This document shows positions 22,407 through 36,500 of a stretch of DNA of 64,000 bases, piece by piece; the stretch's first letter is position 1, and the number at the start of each line of letters is the position of its first letter. The DNA is from Verticillium longisporum. Lineage: Eukaryota > Ascomycota > Sordariomycetes > Glomerellales > Plectosphaerellaceae. The notes under the pieces were generated by a model. The model was not told the origin of the DNA and made no database searches. It worked only from the letters and a program-made list of their open reading frames with translations. A program made the translations under genes and the position numbers. The DNA is taken from contig JAETXT010000007.1 of the NCBI GenBank assembly GCA_019188255.1, forward strand, positions 2,790,001-2,854,000. Direction: 5' to 3'.

Positions 22407-25284
22407 ATGTCTGAAGCGCAGCGCTCCTTGCGCGACTACTACAAGGAAGATGACGTCCACGTGCGCGAGCAGAAACCCTCCCTCATCGAGCGACTACGCA
22501 ACCGCTTCCCCTTTCTCGGCACAAAACGAGGCATAGCTGTCGTCGTCGCCGTCGTGCTGCTCATCATTGGCGGCGGCCTCGCCGGCTTGGCTGCCCTGCC
22601 GCGGGGCAACGGCGGTCGCGGTGACAGCGATCCTGACGGCCTCATCAAGGATGATGCACACTTTTACGGACAGTCGCCGGCTGTATACCCCTCTCGTTAG
22701 TCTTGTCGAACCAAAGGAGCGTGATATGCGTAGCACGAGAGGCGAGGTGGCTGACGTTTGAGCAGCTGAGATGGAGGTCTCTGGATCCGGCAGTAGCGAT
22801 GCGTTCACGAGGGCGAAGACGTTGGTTGGGCGCATGACGCTTGAGGAAAAGGTAGCCTCCCTTTTGTCAAAATCGTGTTTTTCTTTGGGGCATCGTGTTG
22901 ACAGTGTAAAATCCAGGTCAGTTTGACCGGTGGTGTTCCGTCGAAAAATGGATGTGCCGGCACCCTGCCCGCCGTCGAGAGATTGGGGTTTCCAGGTCTC
23001 TGCCTCCATGACGCTGGCCAGGGTCTGCGGGCCACCGATTTTGTGAATGCGTATCCGGCAGGGATCCATGCGGGAGCAAGGTGAGGAACTACCTCTGTTC
23101 TTCTGCCATGCTGTCAGCCACAGACACACCACAATGCTAAGACGCCCAACTAGCTGGAACCGAAACCTGACCCTCCACCGGGCCCGCGCCATGGGCGGCG
23201 AGTTCAGGAAAAAAGGTGTCAACGTTCTCCTTGGGCCCTCGGTCGGCCCCGTGGGGCGCGTCGTGCGCGGCGGCCGAAACTGGGAGAGCTTCTCTGTCGA
23301 TCCGTACCTCGCCGGCGCCCTGACAAGCGAGACGATTCGTGGTGTTCAGGGCGCTGGCGTCATCACGAGCACAAAGGTGAGGCTGTCCTCATGACTAAAA
23401 TTCATCTTGTCAACCCGTCTGCTGACATGTCTGGCTACCCACCAGCACTTCATCGCCAATGAGCAGGAGACGCACCGTATGCAAAAAATCCCCCGAGAAG
23501 CCGTTTCGTCCAACGTTGACGATAGGACCATGCACGAACTCTACCTTTGGTAAGAACAGAACCACATGTCGTTTCCTGGTCCATAGAGCACACCAACTCA
23601 CCTCACAAGGCCTTTCTATGACGCCGTCAAGGCGGGCACAGGCAACGTCATGTGCTCCTATCAGCGCATCAACAATTCGTACGGCTGCCAGAACAGCAAG
23701 TCCCTGAACGGCCTGCTCAAGACCGAGCCCGGCTTCCAGGGCTGGGTCGTCTCCGATTGGGACGCCCAGCATGCTGGTACAGCAGCCGCCCTCGCCGGCA
23801 TGGATGTAGCGATGCCGGTGCCGCGCGACTTTTGGGGCGACCGCCTGGTCGAGGCTGTGAGGAACGGCTCTGTGTCCGAAGCGCGTGTGACGGACATGGT
23901 CGTGAGGGTTCTCGCGTCCTGGTACCGTATGGGGCAAGACGAGGATTTCCCGGCGCCCGGCGTGGGCATGCCCAAGGATATGAGGGAGCCGCATCGCATC
24001 GTTGATGCTCGCAACTCGTCGAGCAGGCAAGTCCTGCTCGACGGTGCTGTGGAGGGCCATGTCCCCGCCAAGAAGCCCACCCGCACCTCGCCCCTCAAGG
24101 AGCCGCGTCTGCTGTCCGTCATTGGATACTCTGCAAGAGCAGCAGACGACCAGACCGGCCAGGGAGGCGGCTTCCCGGATTCGTTGACGTTTGGTGCACA
24201 GCCCATCTCTTGGCAGGAGGTGGAGGCCGGCTTCACCATGAACGAAGACTTCGACTGGTCCGATATTGGCTTCAACGGAACCCTCATCTCGGGCGGTGGT
24301 TCTGGTGCACCGGCCGCCTCTGCTCTCATCTCCCCCATGGACGCGCTCAAGGCCCAAGCCGACAAGGACGGCACCGCTCTCCAGTGGGGCTTCACCCGTG
24401 GCGACCCGTCCGTACACCCGGCCTCTGACGCTTGTCTGGTCTTCGGCAACGCCTGGGCCAGCGAGTCCTATGATCGCCCGGGCCTGTATGACAACTACAC
24501 CGACGGCCTCATCCTTCACGTCGCCCAGCGCTGCGCCAGCACCATTGTCGTCCTCCACAACGCCGGCCCTCGCCTCGTGGATCAGTGGATTGACCACGCC
24601 AACATCACCGCGGTCCTCTTCGCCCACCTCCCAGGCCAGGCCAGCGGCACGGCTCTGACAGCCCTCCTCTACGGCCGCGCCAACCCCTCGGGCAAGCTGC
24701 CCTACACGGTGGCCCGTAACGAATCTGACTACGGCGCAGTTGCCAGCCCAGATCTCCCTGACACCCGCCACAAGAACTTCCCACAGAGCAACTTCACCGA
24801 GGGCGTCTACATCGACTACCGCCACTTTGACAGGGAGGAGCGCGCGCCCCGGTTCCCCTTTGGCTTCGGCCTCAGCTATACAACTTTTGCCTACGGCAAC
24901 CTGACTGTGACACCGGTCCGTAACGCCTCCACACGCGCCTTTGCCGCCGGCCAGACGCGCGAGGGCGGCCCCCCGGCGCTGTGGGACGTTGTCGCCCGCG
25001 TGTCCGCCGACGTGGCCAACACGGGCTCCGTCGACGGCGCCGAGGTAGCGCAGCTGTACGTGGGCATCCCCAGCGGGCCGGTGCGGCAGCTGCGCGGCTT
25101 CGAGAAGCCGGTGCTGGCGGCAGGCTCGGCGGCGCGCGTCGAGTTTGCTCTGACGAGGAGAGACCTGAGCATATGGGACGTCGAGGCCCAGGGCTGGCGG
25201 CTTCAGGACGGAACGTACGGGGTGTGGGTTGGGGGCAACAGTCGCGACCTGCCGCTGAGGGGGAACCTGACTGTCGTGAACTGA
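22407..25284 (+). CDS. GH3 beta-glucosidase, type II membrane-anchored
   Basis: Hydrolyses beta-glucosides or cello-oligosaccharides outside the cell; closest in layout to Aspergillus bglE-type enzymes. Exons 22407-22695, 22766-22851, 22917-23080, 23154-23376, 23446-23549 and 23610-25284 give 846 aa. A ~40-residue basic cytoplasmic N-terminus precedes a transmembrane segment ([20 protein letters not shown], about 43-62); there is no cleavable signal peptide. The GH3 N-terminal domain follows ([45 protein letters not shown]). GWVVSDWDA carries the nucleophile Asp338. The GH3 C-terminal domain ([24 protein letters not shown]) and a fibronectin III-like domain ([17 protein letters not shown]) complete the protein. 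Several NxS/T sites are present. An alternative acceptor 12 bp upstream of 22917 is possible. Intact. Confidence 0.93.
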
Positions 25285-28200
25285 GCCGCTGGTACGGCAA
25301 GTGCGTTTGTGACCTGTAATGTGCTTCTTTCCGGGTTCGTGCTCTGCGCCTGATGCGACTGTATGGGTAGTTTGGGGATATAGACATCACTGGCGTTGGG
25401 CGCGAATATGGGTTTTGGTTCATGATGTTATCGGGGAAGGACTCGATGTTGCCGGGCATGAAAAGAATACTGGCATGATGATGAATGACGACAAGTGTAT
25501 TTCTACCGTTGGAGCCGCCAACATCTCTCGTAAGATCTACCGATGATGCACCCGCAATGTAGTCGCTGTGCCTGGAGCGCCATGGAAAAGCCATCGTGCA
25601 AAGCCGGTCCCTCGCCAGCAGCGCCCGCCACAGGCCGAAGCAGCGCCGAAAGAAGGAATGTCGTGACCTGTCAGAAGGAGATCACATAGACACACAAAGT
25701 CGGGGGGTTGGCAGGGTCGAAGTTTGCCTCCACAAGGGAGAGAACGGGAGGCTCGACTGCGGGCTCGCAGCAGGCTGCTGCTCCTTGTTTGCAAAGACGG
25801 ATCCCCACGGCCGAGATCGTCAAAAGCTCGCTTCGTGGCCTCGTCATACTACCTATCCTATGCCTGCCCATCCTCCAGACTCATCCCTCACAAAGGAGGC
25901 CTGGCAAAAGAAGAAACGACGCGCCTCGTCAGAAATCGAGCGTCCCATGCCGAGCCACCAGCAGATATCCAACGGGTGAAAGGCTTTCGTTCCGTGTCAT
26001 GTTACCGCTGCCTCGGGCGAGCACTCTCAAAAGGGACAAATGCAGGCGAATCTCCTCACATCTCAACTCTTCGATGCACCTGTCACCGACCGGGCCGACG
26101 TCATATCAGGCCATCGGCAGCCCCAAGACATAAGCGCATGGCGCTGCCCCTAGGACTGGATGTCAAGGGGTTCAGCGGGCTTGACGTCACGGAAGTCGAA
26201 GACGTCGAAGAAACGATTTGGAACGCCCAATCCGTACCGTGTTGGCGGTCAACGTGCATGGCAGTCACGTACCCCCTTCAATATATGCAACAGGCATCGA
26301 ACGCCTCTGCCTGCCTACCCGGCCGCCATCCATCTCCACAGATCTTGACAGGCAAAGGATCGAGCTGTTGTGCATTCTTTAGTCTTGCGACACCTCTCTT
26401 CGACCCTTGTGGGTTTCATCACAACGGAAGAACCCTTAAATCGAGTACCGAACACCCATCTCGGCGCAACTGGGACATGTCTACTGTACGAAGAGGGGAA
26501 GGGGGGGGATACCAGGTGAATCGTCTCCTTCGAACGCAGCTATTGAGACCCCAAGCCCCCCCACCCCGGTGTCTTCTCACTGGGGCACCGCCCGCAGGCG
26601 GTTGATGGTCAGACAGTGGCGGCGCGGACGGGGCCGAGTGCGCGTGATAACTGACCACATCAAGTACATGGTAGCGCAGGGTGGTGCATGGGGCAAAGTA
26701 TAGTGATGGCTGGTCACATCCATGAAGGGCAGGTACTGTACTCAGGCGTTTGGTGCGACTGGCCTCCTCCCCTGCCATGCTGGTAAGGGCATTTCCCTGT
26801 CAATCGAAACGGCTTTCAGTCTCCCCAAGGCCCAAGCGATGCGACGATCACCAGCACCGTGAGTAGCACGGTTCGCTTCTTCGTCGACCGGGGTCGACCT
26901 AGGGGGAATAACGCCCATCTGACGATCCTTGGAGCGTCGCTAGAAGTGACAGAAGTTTTGAGAGCTGCCTGTCTTTGACCACCCATAAGCTGTATGCGCT
27001 GGTAGGAGAGTCGCTGAACCTTACTTTTGCGTTGCCTAGTGGCTAGCAATACTATAGCAGACGACCCTTGAAGCGGCACTTGCGTTGCGTTCAATGGGGC
27101 GGGATGGGCCCGAGCGAAACGAGCAAAAGGGGAAGGAAACATTGTTGGAAAGGGTCCAACCTAATGAGGCCAGTGGAGGCAGCCAGGTTTTTTTTCTTCT
27201 CGATACATGTAGAGAGTTTTCTTCCATAGTGCGGATCGCTCATCTGCTCTCCGAGTTCGCGATAAAAGGCAGTGTCTGCAGTAGAGAAATTGAAGGAGGG
27301 GGTGTATCGACAAGCCAGCCTGAAGAAGCATGTTCAGGACCCTAGGAGGAGCGCACAATGCAACCAAAATCGACTTGGTCCCGAATCGCTAGTTGAAGCC
27401 TATCTTCCCTCCGATTCGAGGGGTAGGCAGAAAGTCTTCCCGCGCGAAACGCAAGTCAGTCCCCTTCTTGAATCATGGCACGTTGACAAAGTTTCGACAG
27501 GCGGCTCGTTTCGTGTTCTTTGTTCGAGGGGTGGCTTGCATGGAAGAACGGAGTACGCACCCCGATCAATGTCGCATGGCATGCCACCATGTCGTGCTGG
27601 GATGTGCTAGGTGGCCAAAGATAGGTGGTTCTTCGCAAAGCTTGCGGAACAGGTGGTATGGTGCTATATCATGACAGTGGGGCATTGGGGCAAGGGGAGG
27701 CTCAGGACTGAAAGATGGTGACGTGGGAATATCCTCCCTCCTGTAGGGCAAAACTGATGTTCATGGGAAGTATGCGAAGTGACTGCCGCTTGCTTCGACA
27801 GAATGCCAAAAGTCCCCACCGCATACCAAGGCGCATGTGTCCCATCTAGGATGACACTGGCTCAAAAAGCTTTTGTCTGCCCGCCTCGGACTGTTGGCTG
27901 TAATCTAGCGCGAGGAGGCCGCTGCGCTCGCGTGCTCCATGTGGTAGCGGGAGGAAGCAGACCGTTCTGGTTCGACTTTCCACATAGTCCAAAGCAGGGC
28001 GCGTGGGCGACCCTACAGCCGTTACCCCGTATTTCTCGCAACGCTCGAGAAGGTTACATCTAGTTTGGTACGTCATATCCACGATGTACGGGGGTTGACA
28101 GGACACCAACGAGTTTGCACACACCGCGGGACTCAAGCGGGTACTGCCCACTGAACCTCAGCCGGCGAACCGCGTCTTGGCATCTGGTGAGCGAGATTCG

Positions 28201-28525
28201 ATGTGGGCAGCCGCCGATCGGCCTGCCACCACCAGGCTGACCACATGGCTGGATACGAAAGCCAGGGTGTCCTTGCCACTGTTTCGTCAAAGGCCCCTTG
28301 GAACGCTGGCCGATCCACCTCTTGTCCACTTCCAGAAACCTTGTCTGAAGAGGTCTCGAAGGCTGCTTAGATTGCGCTCACGCTTGTCAGGCAAAAGACG
28401 GACGGTAGCTTGTCATGGTGCAGCTGGGGCTGCTGAGACATTGCTTTGTAACTACCTATGCGAGCTCTGATCCCATAGATGGTTCAATATCGCGCTACAA
28501 CGGGGCTGATGTTCTCCGACCCCCC

Positions 28526-28567
28526 TTTTCGCACACTTTCCTCGCACACTTTCCTCACACACTTTCC
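28526..28567. repeat. 13-bp tandem repeat, three copies
   Basis: The unit CACACTTTCCTC with one leading base recurs three times with minor change. Non-coding. Confidence 0.75.
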
Positions 28568-31500
28568 ATCACCGACCACGAGCGCAACTTGGAATTGCAA
28601 ATGTTGGCTTGATGAAGATGTGCCAGGGAGAACGGCGAGCATGGGCGAGTACTCCTGCGCCAATCATGATTTGGTGCACATGGGGCGAATCATGGTGCGT
28701 CGGGGGCAAACCGATCTCGCGTATCCCCGATCATCAGATGATCGCATCGGTGAACACGTCGCTGGCCCACTGCTGGCCAGATCTCAGGTAATCGCTGACG
28801 GGCAAAAGCTGTCCTTTAGGCTGAACAGGTCCGTTACTCGAGATAAGCATGCGTACGCGAGCTTCACCACGTCGTGTGGACGGCATGTTGATAGGCTGCC
28901 ACCTTTTAGGCACATAGGGTGGAGGCAGGCAAGGAGGGCGGCGTTAGCGTAATGGCACCTCAGGCCATTCTGTGTCATGATGGCTTCACATGCCGGTGAA
29001 GAGTTCCGGCCAATAAGCGGCCTCCCTTATGGATACAGTGTCATTCCAACGCCTTGGGCTGGTAATAAGTCCCTTTGGTGTATGCGTTACCGTACAAACC
29101 GTGCTTCAGGGCTGTAGGCTTCTCAGGAATCGGTGTGCCCTCTTCAGCCATGATCATCTGGTTCTAGGAGCATGAGTGCTCAAGGGGTTCTGTGAGGGAG
29201 GGGTGTGCGCGAACCATCCATCATGGCCCTTGTTGCGTTCGCCATTCGTCACCTGTCGCGACTCGCTCACTGACTAGTCTTGTGACCGTCTCTCGCCGCC
29301 TCATTTCTTCGCACACTCTATCCGAGGTCTGCCGACGCGGTTGTCACCAGGAACCCCCGATCCCACGCAGTCGACATTACCAACGGGGAGCTTGGACTGG
29401 GAAGCCTCTCATTGCATGCCACATGTCTCGCAGCGCGACCAACGGCGGTCAGAGTGCTGCCGCTTGTTGGTGGGTGTACAGTATCGGTCGATGTCGCTAA
29501 ACTCGGAAACTGCGACTCTGATGAGATGGCAAAGCGGCTGGAGGGAACGTTCATTCCTGTGCCCACGACTGTCTTCGGATCGCGCGAGACATCGAGCTGA
29601 CCCCTAAAATGAGGGAACCTGGGAGGCACTTGGGAGCCAGGATGGTTTGATCCCAGAGGAGAGGGCGCGGCGGAGATAGCTTGATCGGGTTGCATGGGTT
29701 CGGCGTGGCCAGGAGATGGCTTCCGCATATAGGATGGCTGCTAGGGTATGAGGAGGAGGGGTGCCCAATCGTGTGGAAAGTATATCGATGGGAGGTTCCA
29801 AGATGAATGAGCAGGGATTGACGATTGGACGGTAGGCCTCCGAGACGATGTCGATGGGGCTGCAGGCAGACAAGATTGCACGATCTGCCGTCAACACATT
29901 GTGACTCGAGCATCAAGTGTTCAGCGCTAGGGGAGCGTCGATGCGGCGCTTTGGTATTGACAGCATGTATGTAATCAATGGCCATGCCAAGCCGTGGCTC
30001 GTAAGGCGTCTTCATCTGCTCGTGGCCTGGAGGTGCCATGTCATTCGGTTGAAAGGAGCAAGAGCTTACTCGTCGGTACCACAAGGGCGAGCGAGTGTGG
30101 TCGATGGGCGTGGCCCCGCGGCCCAGAGTCCCAAAGTCCACGGCCACCACGAAGTGGTGGAGGGGCTGATGCAAAGGCTTGCATGACCGCACACAGTCGT
30201 CGCATGGGAGACGAAGCAGAGGAGGAAGACGAGGGCAGATGTTGGCAACGTTGCTTGGACGCCCATGTTCGATTCCATCTCCCCTGTCGTTCGGACGATC
30301 GCACGCATCAGGCGGCGGTGCGGACGACAAGCCGACGGCAGCCCCCGTTCTGATGTTGTATCGTACGGCAAAAGGGGGGGGGCCTAATCGCTGGCCAAAG
30401 AGGGAGAGAACCACAGGTGCCAGAGCGGAAACATTGAGCGCTGGCCGGAGATGTTGATCGGGGTGGTGTTTCATGAACTCAAAGGACGGCAACCTGCGGG
30501 TGGGGCTTACTGGGAGGTACCTGCCCGCTCCCTGTTTCTGCCTCGCCCGGGAGCCAAGAGCCATCGACAAGTGCCCGGTCAAGTCAACGTGGTGAGAAGG
30601 TGGGCCCTCATCCCCCCCCCCCAGTTTCCTCTGAAAATGGCAACCATGATCCACCCGGCGCACCTGTCAGAAACGGGAAGACCCCACCTGTCTCGTGCCT
30701 GGCAAGATGAACACCCGGATACTTCAATACTGCCCGCTTCGTAGCATACTTTTTGAGCCCAGCAGCAGCGGCAGGGATCGTCTGACCAGGACATGGCTAA
30801 CAAGTGACATGCGTACATGTACATGGTGTTGGCGGAGCAGGATCTCATTTCGGGATCAAGGGATCTGAGGGGTGGAGGGACTCAAGTTGTCCCGACGATG
30901 AGGAATAGGGCCGCGCGGCCTTCCCATTCCGGGGCGGGCATGAACCCCCGCCGCCCCCCCCCCCCCCCCCTCTCTCTCGTTTCGTTGCCCTGAGTCCAAA
31001 AAAATACCCACTGTCGCTGTGAGATGTCATGGAAAGTAAGGTACTTACTCTTAGTGCTCCGCAGCCCCCGGAAAGCGTGCTCCCTTCATCTCCACAAAGG
31101 CTTTAGCGGGACGAGCAATTGCACAAGAATGGCGCTCATGGTGCGCTTCCTCGCCTGTGGAAGCGCACCTGCGGAAGACGAAGAGGAACGACGTGTCGCG
31201 GAAGGTTTCCGAGACGCGAGGGCTCTCTGGTCGACGACGAGATTCGTTGAGTAATCGCCTTTCGCAGTGGAGTAGTGAGCGTGTGGCAGGTTGACATGTC
31301 TGCCGACCGAAGCCTTGCAGGCAGCACAACGCTGAAGCTTTTTTGAGGTGCTTCGAGCCCCCTGCCAAACCTACCTTAGCCTGTCATGCATACTGAAGAA
31401 GCAAAACGACGAGCATCTCGGCGCGTGCGAGATGACAGATCTCAAAGCGGGGAGAATCGAGGCTCTGGCGCAGGATTGTGCTCGCCCTGGTGGGCCAATT

Positions 31501-34500
31501 GGACTGACAGGACTGATTTCAGCTTATTCTGCCACCCTCCCAGCACGTGCCGACATGGCGCCAGCCATCCCCCCCGTTCCCCCTCCCACCCCCCTCACCC
31601 TCTGAGAGAGCCCATACCACAGTGGGCTTGAGTACTAAGCTAGGCAACGCGCGCAACGCAGCGGCCGGCCTGAGACGTCGTACGATTTCAATGTTAGTGC
31701 ATGCGCTGGAATAATGCTGCTCAGGAGCGGCTGTGCACACCTTGTCACTTGAGTCTCGGTAGTTTCATTGCAGCACCTTCCCATGCCAGCCTGTCAATAG
31801 CGCAACGGAAATATAGGTCCTTCGGCGAGCCACATCTGCCTCTGGCATCCTGGCATCCCGAGTTCTGGCGACTCACACTGGGCCGACTAGGGAATCAAAT
31901 CGGGGCCGTCACTGATTGTTTGCCTGTCAAGATATCTTCCGAGAGGCCGTGTCATGTGGATCACGGCCAGGGAAACGCTCGCGTCGAAGGCTCTTCCTCC
32001 ATATACATGTGCCATCGCAATTTCAAGTACAGTAACTCGCAGGAAGACGTCTGCAGATCAGTCCCACTTGCTGGTGGTGTCTTGGGTTCATTTTTTTGAT
32101 TGTCTCTGTCCTGCTCACTATTGTAGTCGTCGTGGGGATTAGTTACTGCACCTCGAGCGAGCTGTCAGATCGTGGGTTGACAGAGGGTCGGCCGAGGAGT
32201 GTGGCCAGCTGCATGGGCAGACACTCGACAGGCCCCATGGAGAAGGAGTCTGCCGCTATCTGCCTGACCCTGCCCATAGCCGCCATGTTTATTTTGTCGG
32301 TCATCTGAAAACCTCGTGTTGGCTCTGGGGAGCAAGAGAAAGGATCCTACCTGTTCCTCCGAGGCACGTCTGCGGGAGACAATAAACGTCTCTGGTAGGT
32401 GAGCGCGTTGAACACCACTTCAGAAAATTGGTCTTGTACGACACTGTCCCATGGGTGAATAGATGGAGATGAGGGATCGACCAGACATTGAAGCCCCAGT
32501 TGTGCCAGATCATTTTAAGCCCCCCGGCGGCGCTCATTCGTCTTTACCGACCTGCGACGCTCTCTGTGAGATCAGGTCGGGCATCAAGGAGCTGTGGCTT
32601 CTCGAGGCTGCATTAAGCTGGCGAACGGCGCTCTGACGATGCGCTTTTGCCAGGCAGGAGCATATGGTCGGAACACCTGCTTCGCATCGTCTTGGTCGGT
32701 CGGCTGATGCAAGAAGGGCAATCATTGATTTGAATTGGGAGATACAGAGTGTAGATCTGGCGGCACCATTCTCCTCTTTCGCCCAACAGCCCTGGCTGTT
32801 CCCTGTCATGCTAGGAGTTTATTGGGCAAGCCGGATGGCCGTAGTTGGGAAAAGGTCGCCAAATTGGGAGGCAAAAAAAAAGGGCCTCACAACATCGGGA
32901 GCAGATCGTCGGCGTGCGATTCTACACTGGACTGTGACGGGCTCTGAATTACCAGCCATAGCCGCAGGGCCAAGTTGTGATGGCCATTTAGGTAGGCAAG
33001 CAGAGAGATCTTTTGCTCACCCGACCAGATCTCAAGATGCCAATATAAGCTGGGCCAACAGTTCGCGATCTCATCGCATACTGTGTAAGCGGGTGTGCAG
33101 GCACAAGCACAAGCACGAGAGTCCAGCGATGACGATGGCAACGGCAATGAGGGTGTGCTGCCGAGCCGTCGATTGTATTCTCCGAGCTCTGGGACAAGAT
33201 TAGGGACTGATGGGTGGGGTGGGGTGGCTCCCCTCCGACAACAACAGCAGCACCAGCAACAACAATTCTTCGTGTATGGCCGGTAGCCATGCCCACTCCG
33301 TCAGAACAGATGAAATTTGGGTTGAGAAAGGCACGATGAGCGGCGTTTCGATCTCGAAGGATTGAAGGTAGGTACGGCACTAAAAAACAAAAAAAAAGGG
33401 GGGGGGGGGAGCATGTTGGCCATGCTGGCAATGCTGGGCCCAGGTGCCGTTGGGGCCGGCCCATCAATCGTGATTGATCGCGGATGCGTTACGATGGGGC
33501 CAGACGATGCGCTAAGATGGGCAGGCAGCACCCCTGTGAACCACGCCATCTCGTCGGCCTTTTCCATGAAGAATCTGGCACGAGATGAGGCTAGTATGCA
33601 TTAGCGGGCCCTCCATGGTAGGCGAAAGGCGATGCTGGAGATGAGAGATCCGCTAGAGAGGCGATTTGCTTGTCTTGGTCCTGAGTGCTGAGCGACGCCG
33701 TGGGTCAATGGCCGATTTCCGCAGGCGACCGATCTTGGCGGCAGCAAGTATGTGGAAAAGACGATGGCGCATCCGGTGGAGAAGAGTCAAAAGGGCTGTT
33801 GGGCAGAATATCTGGACTGGTCGCTATCGACGATGCCACTTTGCTACCTGACGGAGGGCCGATGACGGGGAGGGCAGGAATAGACGGCTCAGAAGACGCT
33901 GTGAGCCAAACCACATGGTGCTCCGGATGGCAGGATTAAGAGAGCAAGATGCGTCGAGTCGTACAAGCTGCTGGGCATGTTGTGCGAGGGTTGATGGCAA
34001 GAACCGTTATTATAATAGGGGGACGCACACTATGAGATAGGGAGAGAGCTTCGATTTCACGTTAGAAGCGTCCGAGATTCGGGAGGAAACATTCCCTAGT
34101 GTGCGAAAGAGCAAGCCAACGATGTTGAAACGGTTTGTGATGTCAGCATGACGGGATTGGCCATCGTCCAATCGGGCGCCTTTCTACTTCCTTCGAATCG
34201 TCTATCATCGAGCAATTGTGTTCATGGTTGCCTTTCTTGCGTGAAGGAATATATTTCGTGCCCTGCTTCTCGTACTCCCCGCTGAACAGGTCAAATTAAT
34301 GAACATGGCAACATGTCGATATCAACTCCTTCGTCGTCGCCCAATGTCTTGATGTACCAGCCATGCTAAAATGAACCCTCTCTATCCCTGACCGATGTTT
34401 CAATGGCCACGGCTAGTCATGGGTGCTTAAAACGCCTTTTGGAGAGTAGGCCATCAACTACCATGTAGGCGAGGGGTACCACGCTACGGAGTTTTCTGTC

Positions 34501-36356
34501 GAAACTGTCATCGAAGTGAAGGAGGGTGACAATGAACGACTGGACTGACTACCACATCACGGCATCACACCCCCATGTTGAACCACTCCCCCCCCTATCC
34601 CAACCACCACCATCCGATCGGGCCATGCATACACGAGCCAATCATCATGCTACTGGCCACCCTGGCCCTGTCTTGCCTGCATATGGCTGCACGATGCGGT
34701 GCTCGCCATGATGCCCGCCACCCCGTTCAACCGCTGCACAAGGCACAACAATAATACTAATACGAATCTGGGCCGGCTTGGTCGCCGAGAGATGGTTGGC
34801 GGTAGAAAGAATGGGAGGTCAACGTGGAATCAGCAGCGCAATTGTAGTTGGCAGTCAGCTGCCTCATTGTTCGAGACGGCTGTGGCAACAGGGACTTTGA
34901 AGCACCCTCACGAACCAGACATGATGTGAGGTAGATATTGTGCACTTGCATATGCGCTGTGCCGCTATCGGGCTGCATGCGTGCAAGGCCCTCCCCTTCC
35001 CGCTCTCCGCTTCAACCTGGCCGCGCCCGCTTGTTGACTCTGCTACTATGAGTCGCTCCACAGCTCCATTCGACATGGGGAGGGCTCAATCTTGGGGCCT
35101 GGTGGTCCATGTCGTCTGAAAAGCGAAGGGAGAGATGGCGAGTGACACGACAAGGCATGTGCACATGTGCATTTGTCGACAATGAGTGCTCGTCAAGACA
35201 ACATGTTGACAGACGTAAAGGGATGAGAACTCGGGCCCTGACTATGGTCCAAGACGGGAGTGGCCGACGAGCCGTTCCAGAGACCTCGACACTGTCATCT
35301 TGGTCTCGAGGCCGCCACGTTGAACCCTCAGACACGGCGACAGCTTCTATTCCAGGCCTCGCTCCCCGTCAGCCGCAGATCAGCGCTGCAAAGACAATCC
35401 GATGTGACTGGGTGGGTATTCCTGGAGGTGTTTGTCACCCAAGTGCGACAACCTGATACCGTCAGCACGAGACCATGCCTCCCGGCTTGAATTTGAATTT
35501 GATGGCACGGAGCCTCCTGGGCCCAGCCTCGAGATGGTGGTGTGCTTAAATGTGCTCCTGCTTCAGTGAGAGTCACTTTTGAAGGGCTTCCTTATAACGG
35601 CGTGCGCTGGCGGCATGAGCCCAACCCTGTCGTGTCATAATCCTGGCGGCCCCCTTACAGTACAAGCAAGCACCAGCCTTCGACGGGCTCCTTCCTTTCC
35701 TTCGGTCATGTCTCGCTTCGATCCCTCCCCCTCCCCCCTCCTTCCTTCCCATACCACAACTCACCGCACTTCTGGGATCCTTCCCCGACATGTCTCCACC
35801 CAAATACCCAGATCCAACAGCAGTTCAGGCTTAGAGGGGGGGCCACACACATGTAGGGTAGGGGTGGCGGTGACTGATGGAGGGTGGAGAGGAAGGGGGG
35901 GGGGGGGAAGAGATCTATCGTCATCTCGCTCACATCACACCTGGGATGATGGTCGGCGCATCGGTTACCGATTCTGAGGCGCGGTATGTTGGCTCCCTTC
36001 CATAGGGCCCCCAGCGCTGTACTGTGTGCATGGCACAGGCGCCGTTTCAATTGACATGTCAGATAGGACCATCTCTGCGCTGGATGATTACAATAGCACA
36101 ATACCGTCTTTCTCTCCAAGATGCATCATGTCTATAACCGCGAGCAGCCGCCTTTTGAACACGGTCCGCAGGTCAACACCACCACCTGATGGAACGGCAG
36201 GCACCACAGTATTGTCTGGTACCTGACGCGGCCAATACCTGGGGCAGGGTACTTGCCGATGTGGTTCAGCGGCCATTGTGCCTTTTCCCGAGTGGCCGCC
36301 CCTGCCTTCCTCAAGGACTCGTCCTTTTGGCCCCTCCCCTTCCCCTCCCCTGTCCT

Positions 36357-36368
36357 TATAAAACCAAT
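36357..36368 (+). promoter_or_regulatory. TATA box and CCAAT box, candidate nsdD promoter
   Basis: TATAAAA at 36357-36363 is directly followed by CCAAT at 36364-36368. A pyrimidine-rich stretch typical of fungal leaders runs from about 36540 to the nsdD start at 38009. If it is used, the leader is about 1.6 kb. Inference from position and composition only. Confidence 0.45.
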
Positions 36369-36380
36369 CCATAGGGTGAG

Positions 36381-36500
36381 TGCCTACCTACCTACCTGCC
36401 TTACCTACATAGTAGGTAGGTTGGTATAGGCAGGCAGTGTGAAGTCCACTGAGAGGCAGGGCCCGGCAGGTACTTAGGCAGGTAGGCAGGTAAGGTAGGT
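36381..36500. repeat. CTACCTAC / GTAGGTAG inverted motif cluster
   Basis: Repeated CTACCTACC runs on one side and GTAGGTAGG, GCAGGTAGGCAGG runs on the other can pair into hairpins. The cluster sits just downstream of the candidate TATA box of nsdD. Confidence 0.65.

Noticed and set aside
23410..24825. 471-codon minus-strand open frame opposite the beta-glucosidase
   Set aside because: It is the complement of a strongly conserved GH3 exon and has no motif of its own.
25724..26605. 293-codon plus-strand open frame after the beta-glucosidase
   Set aside because: No recognisable domain, biased composition and overlapping open frames; not supportable as a gene.
29551..30663. 370-codon minus-strand open frame in the nsdD desert
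   Set aside because: Composition rich in His, Cys, Arg and Pro with no family motif or exon partners; consistent with chance in GC-rich DNA.
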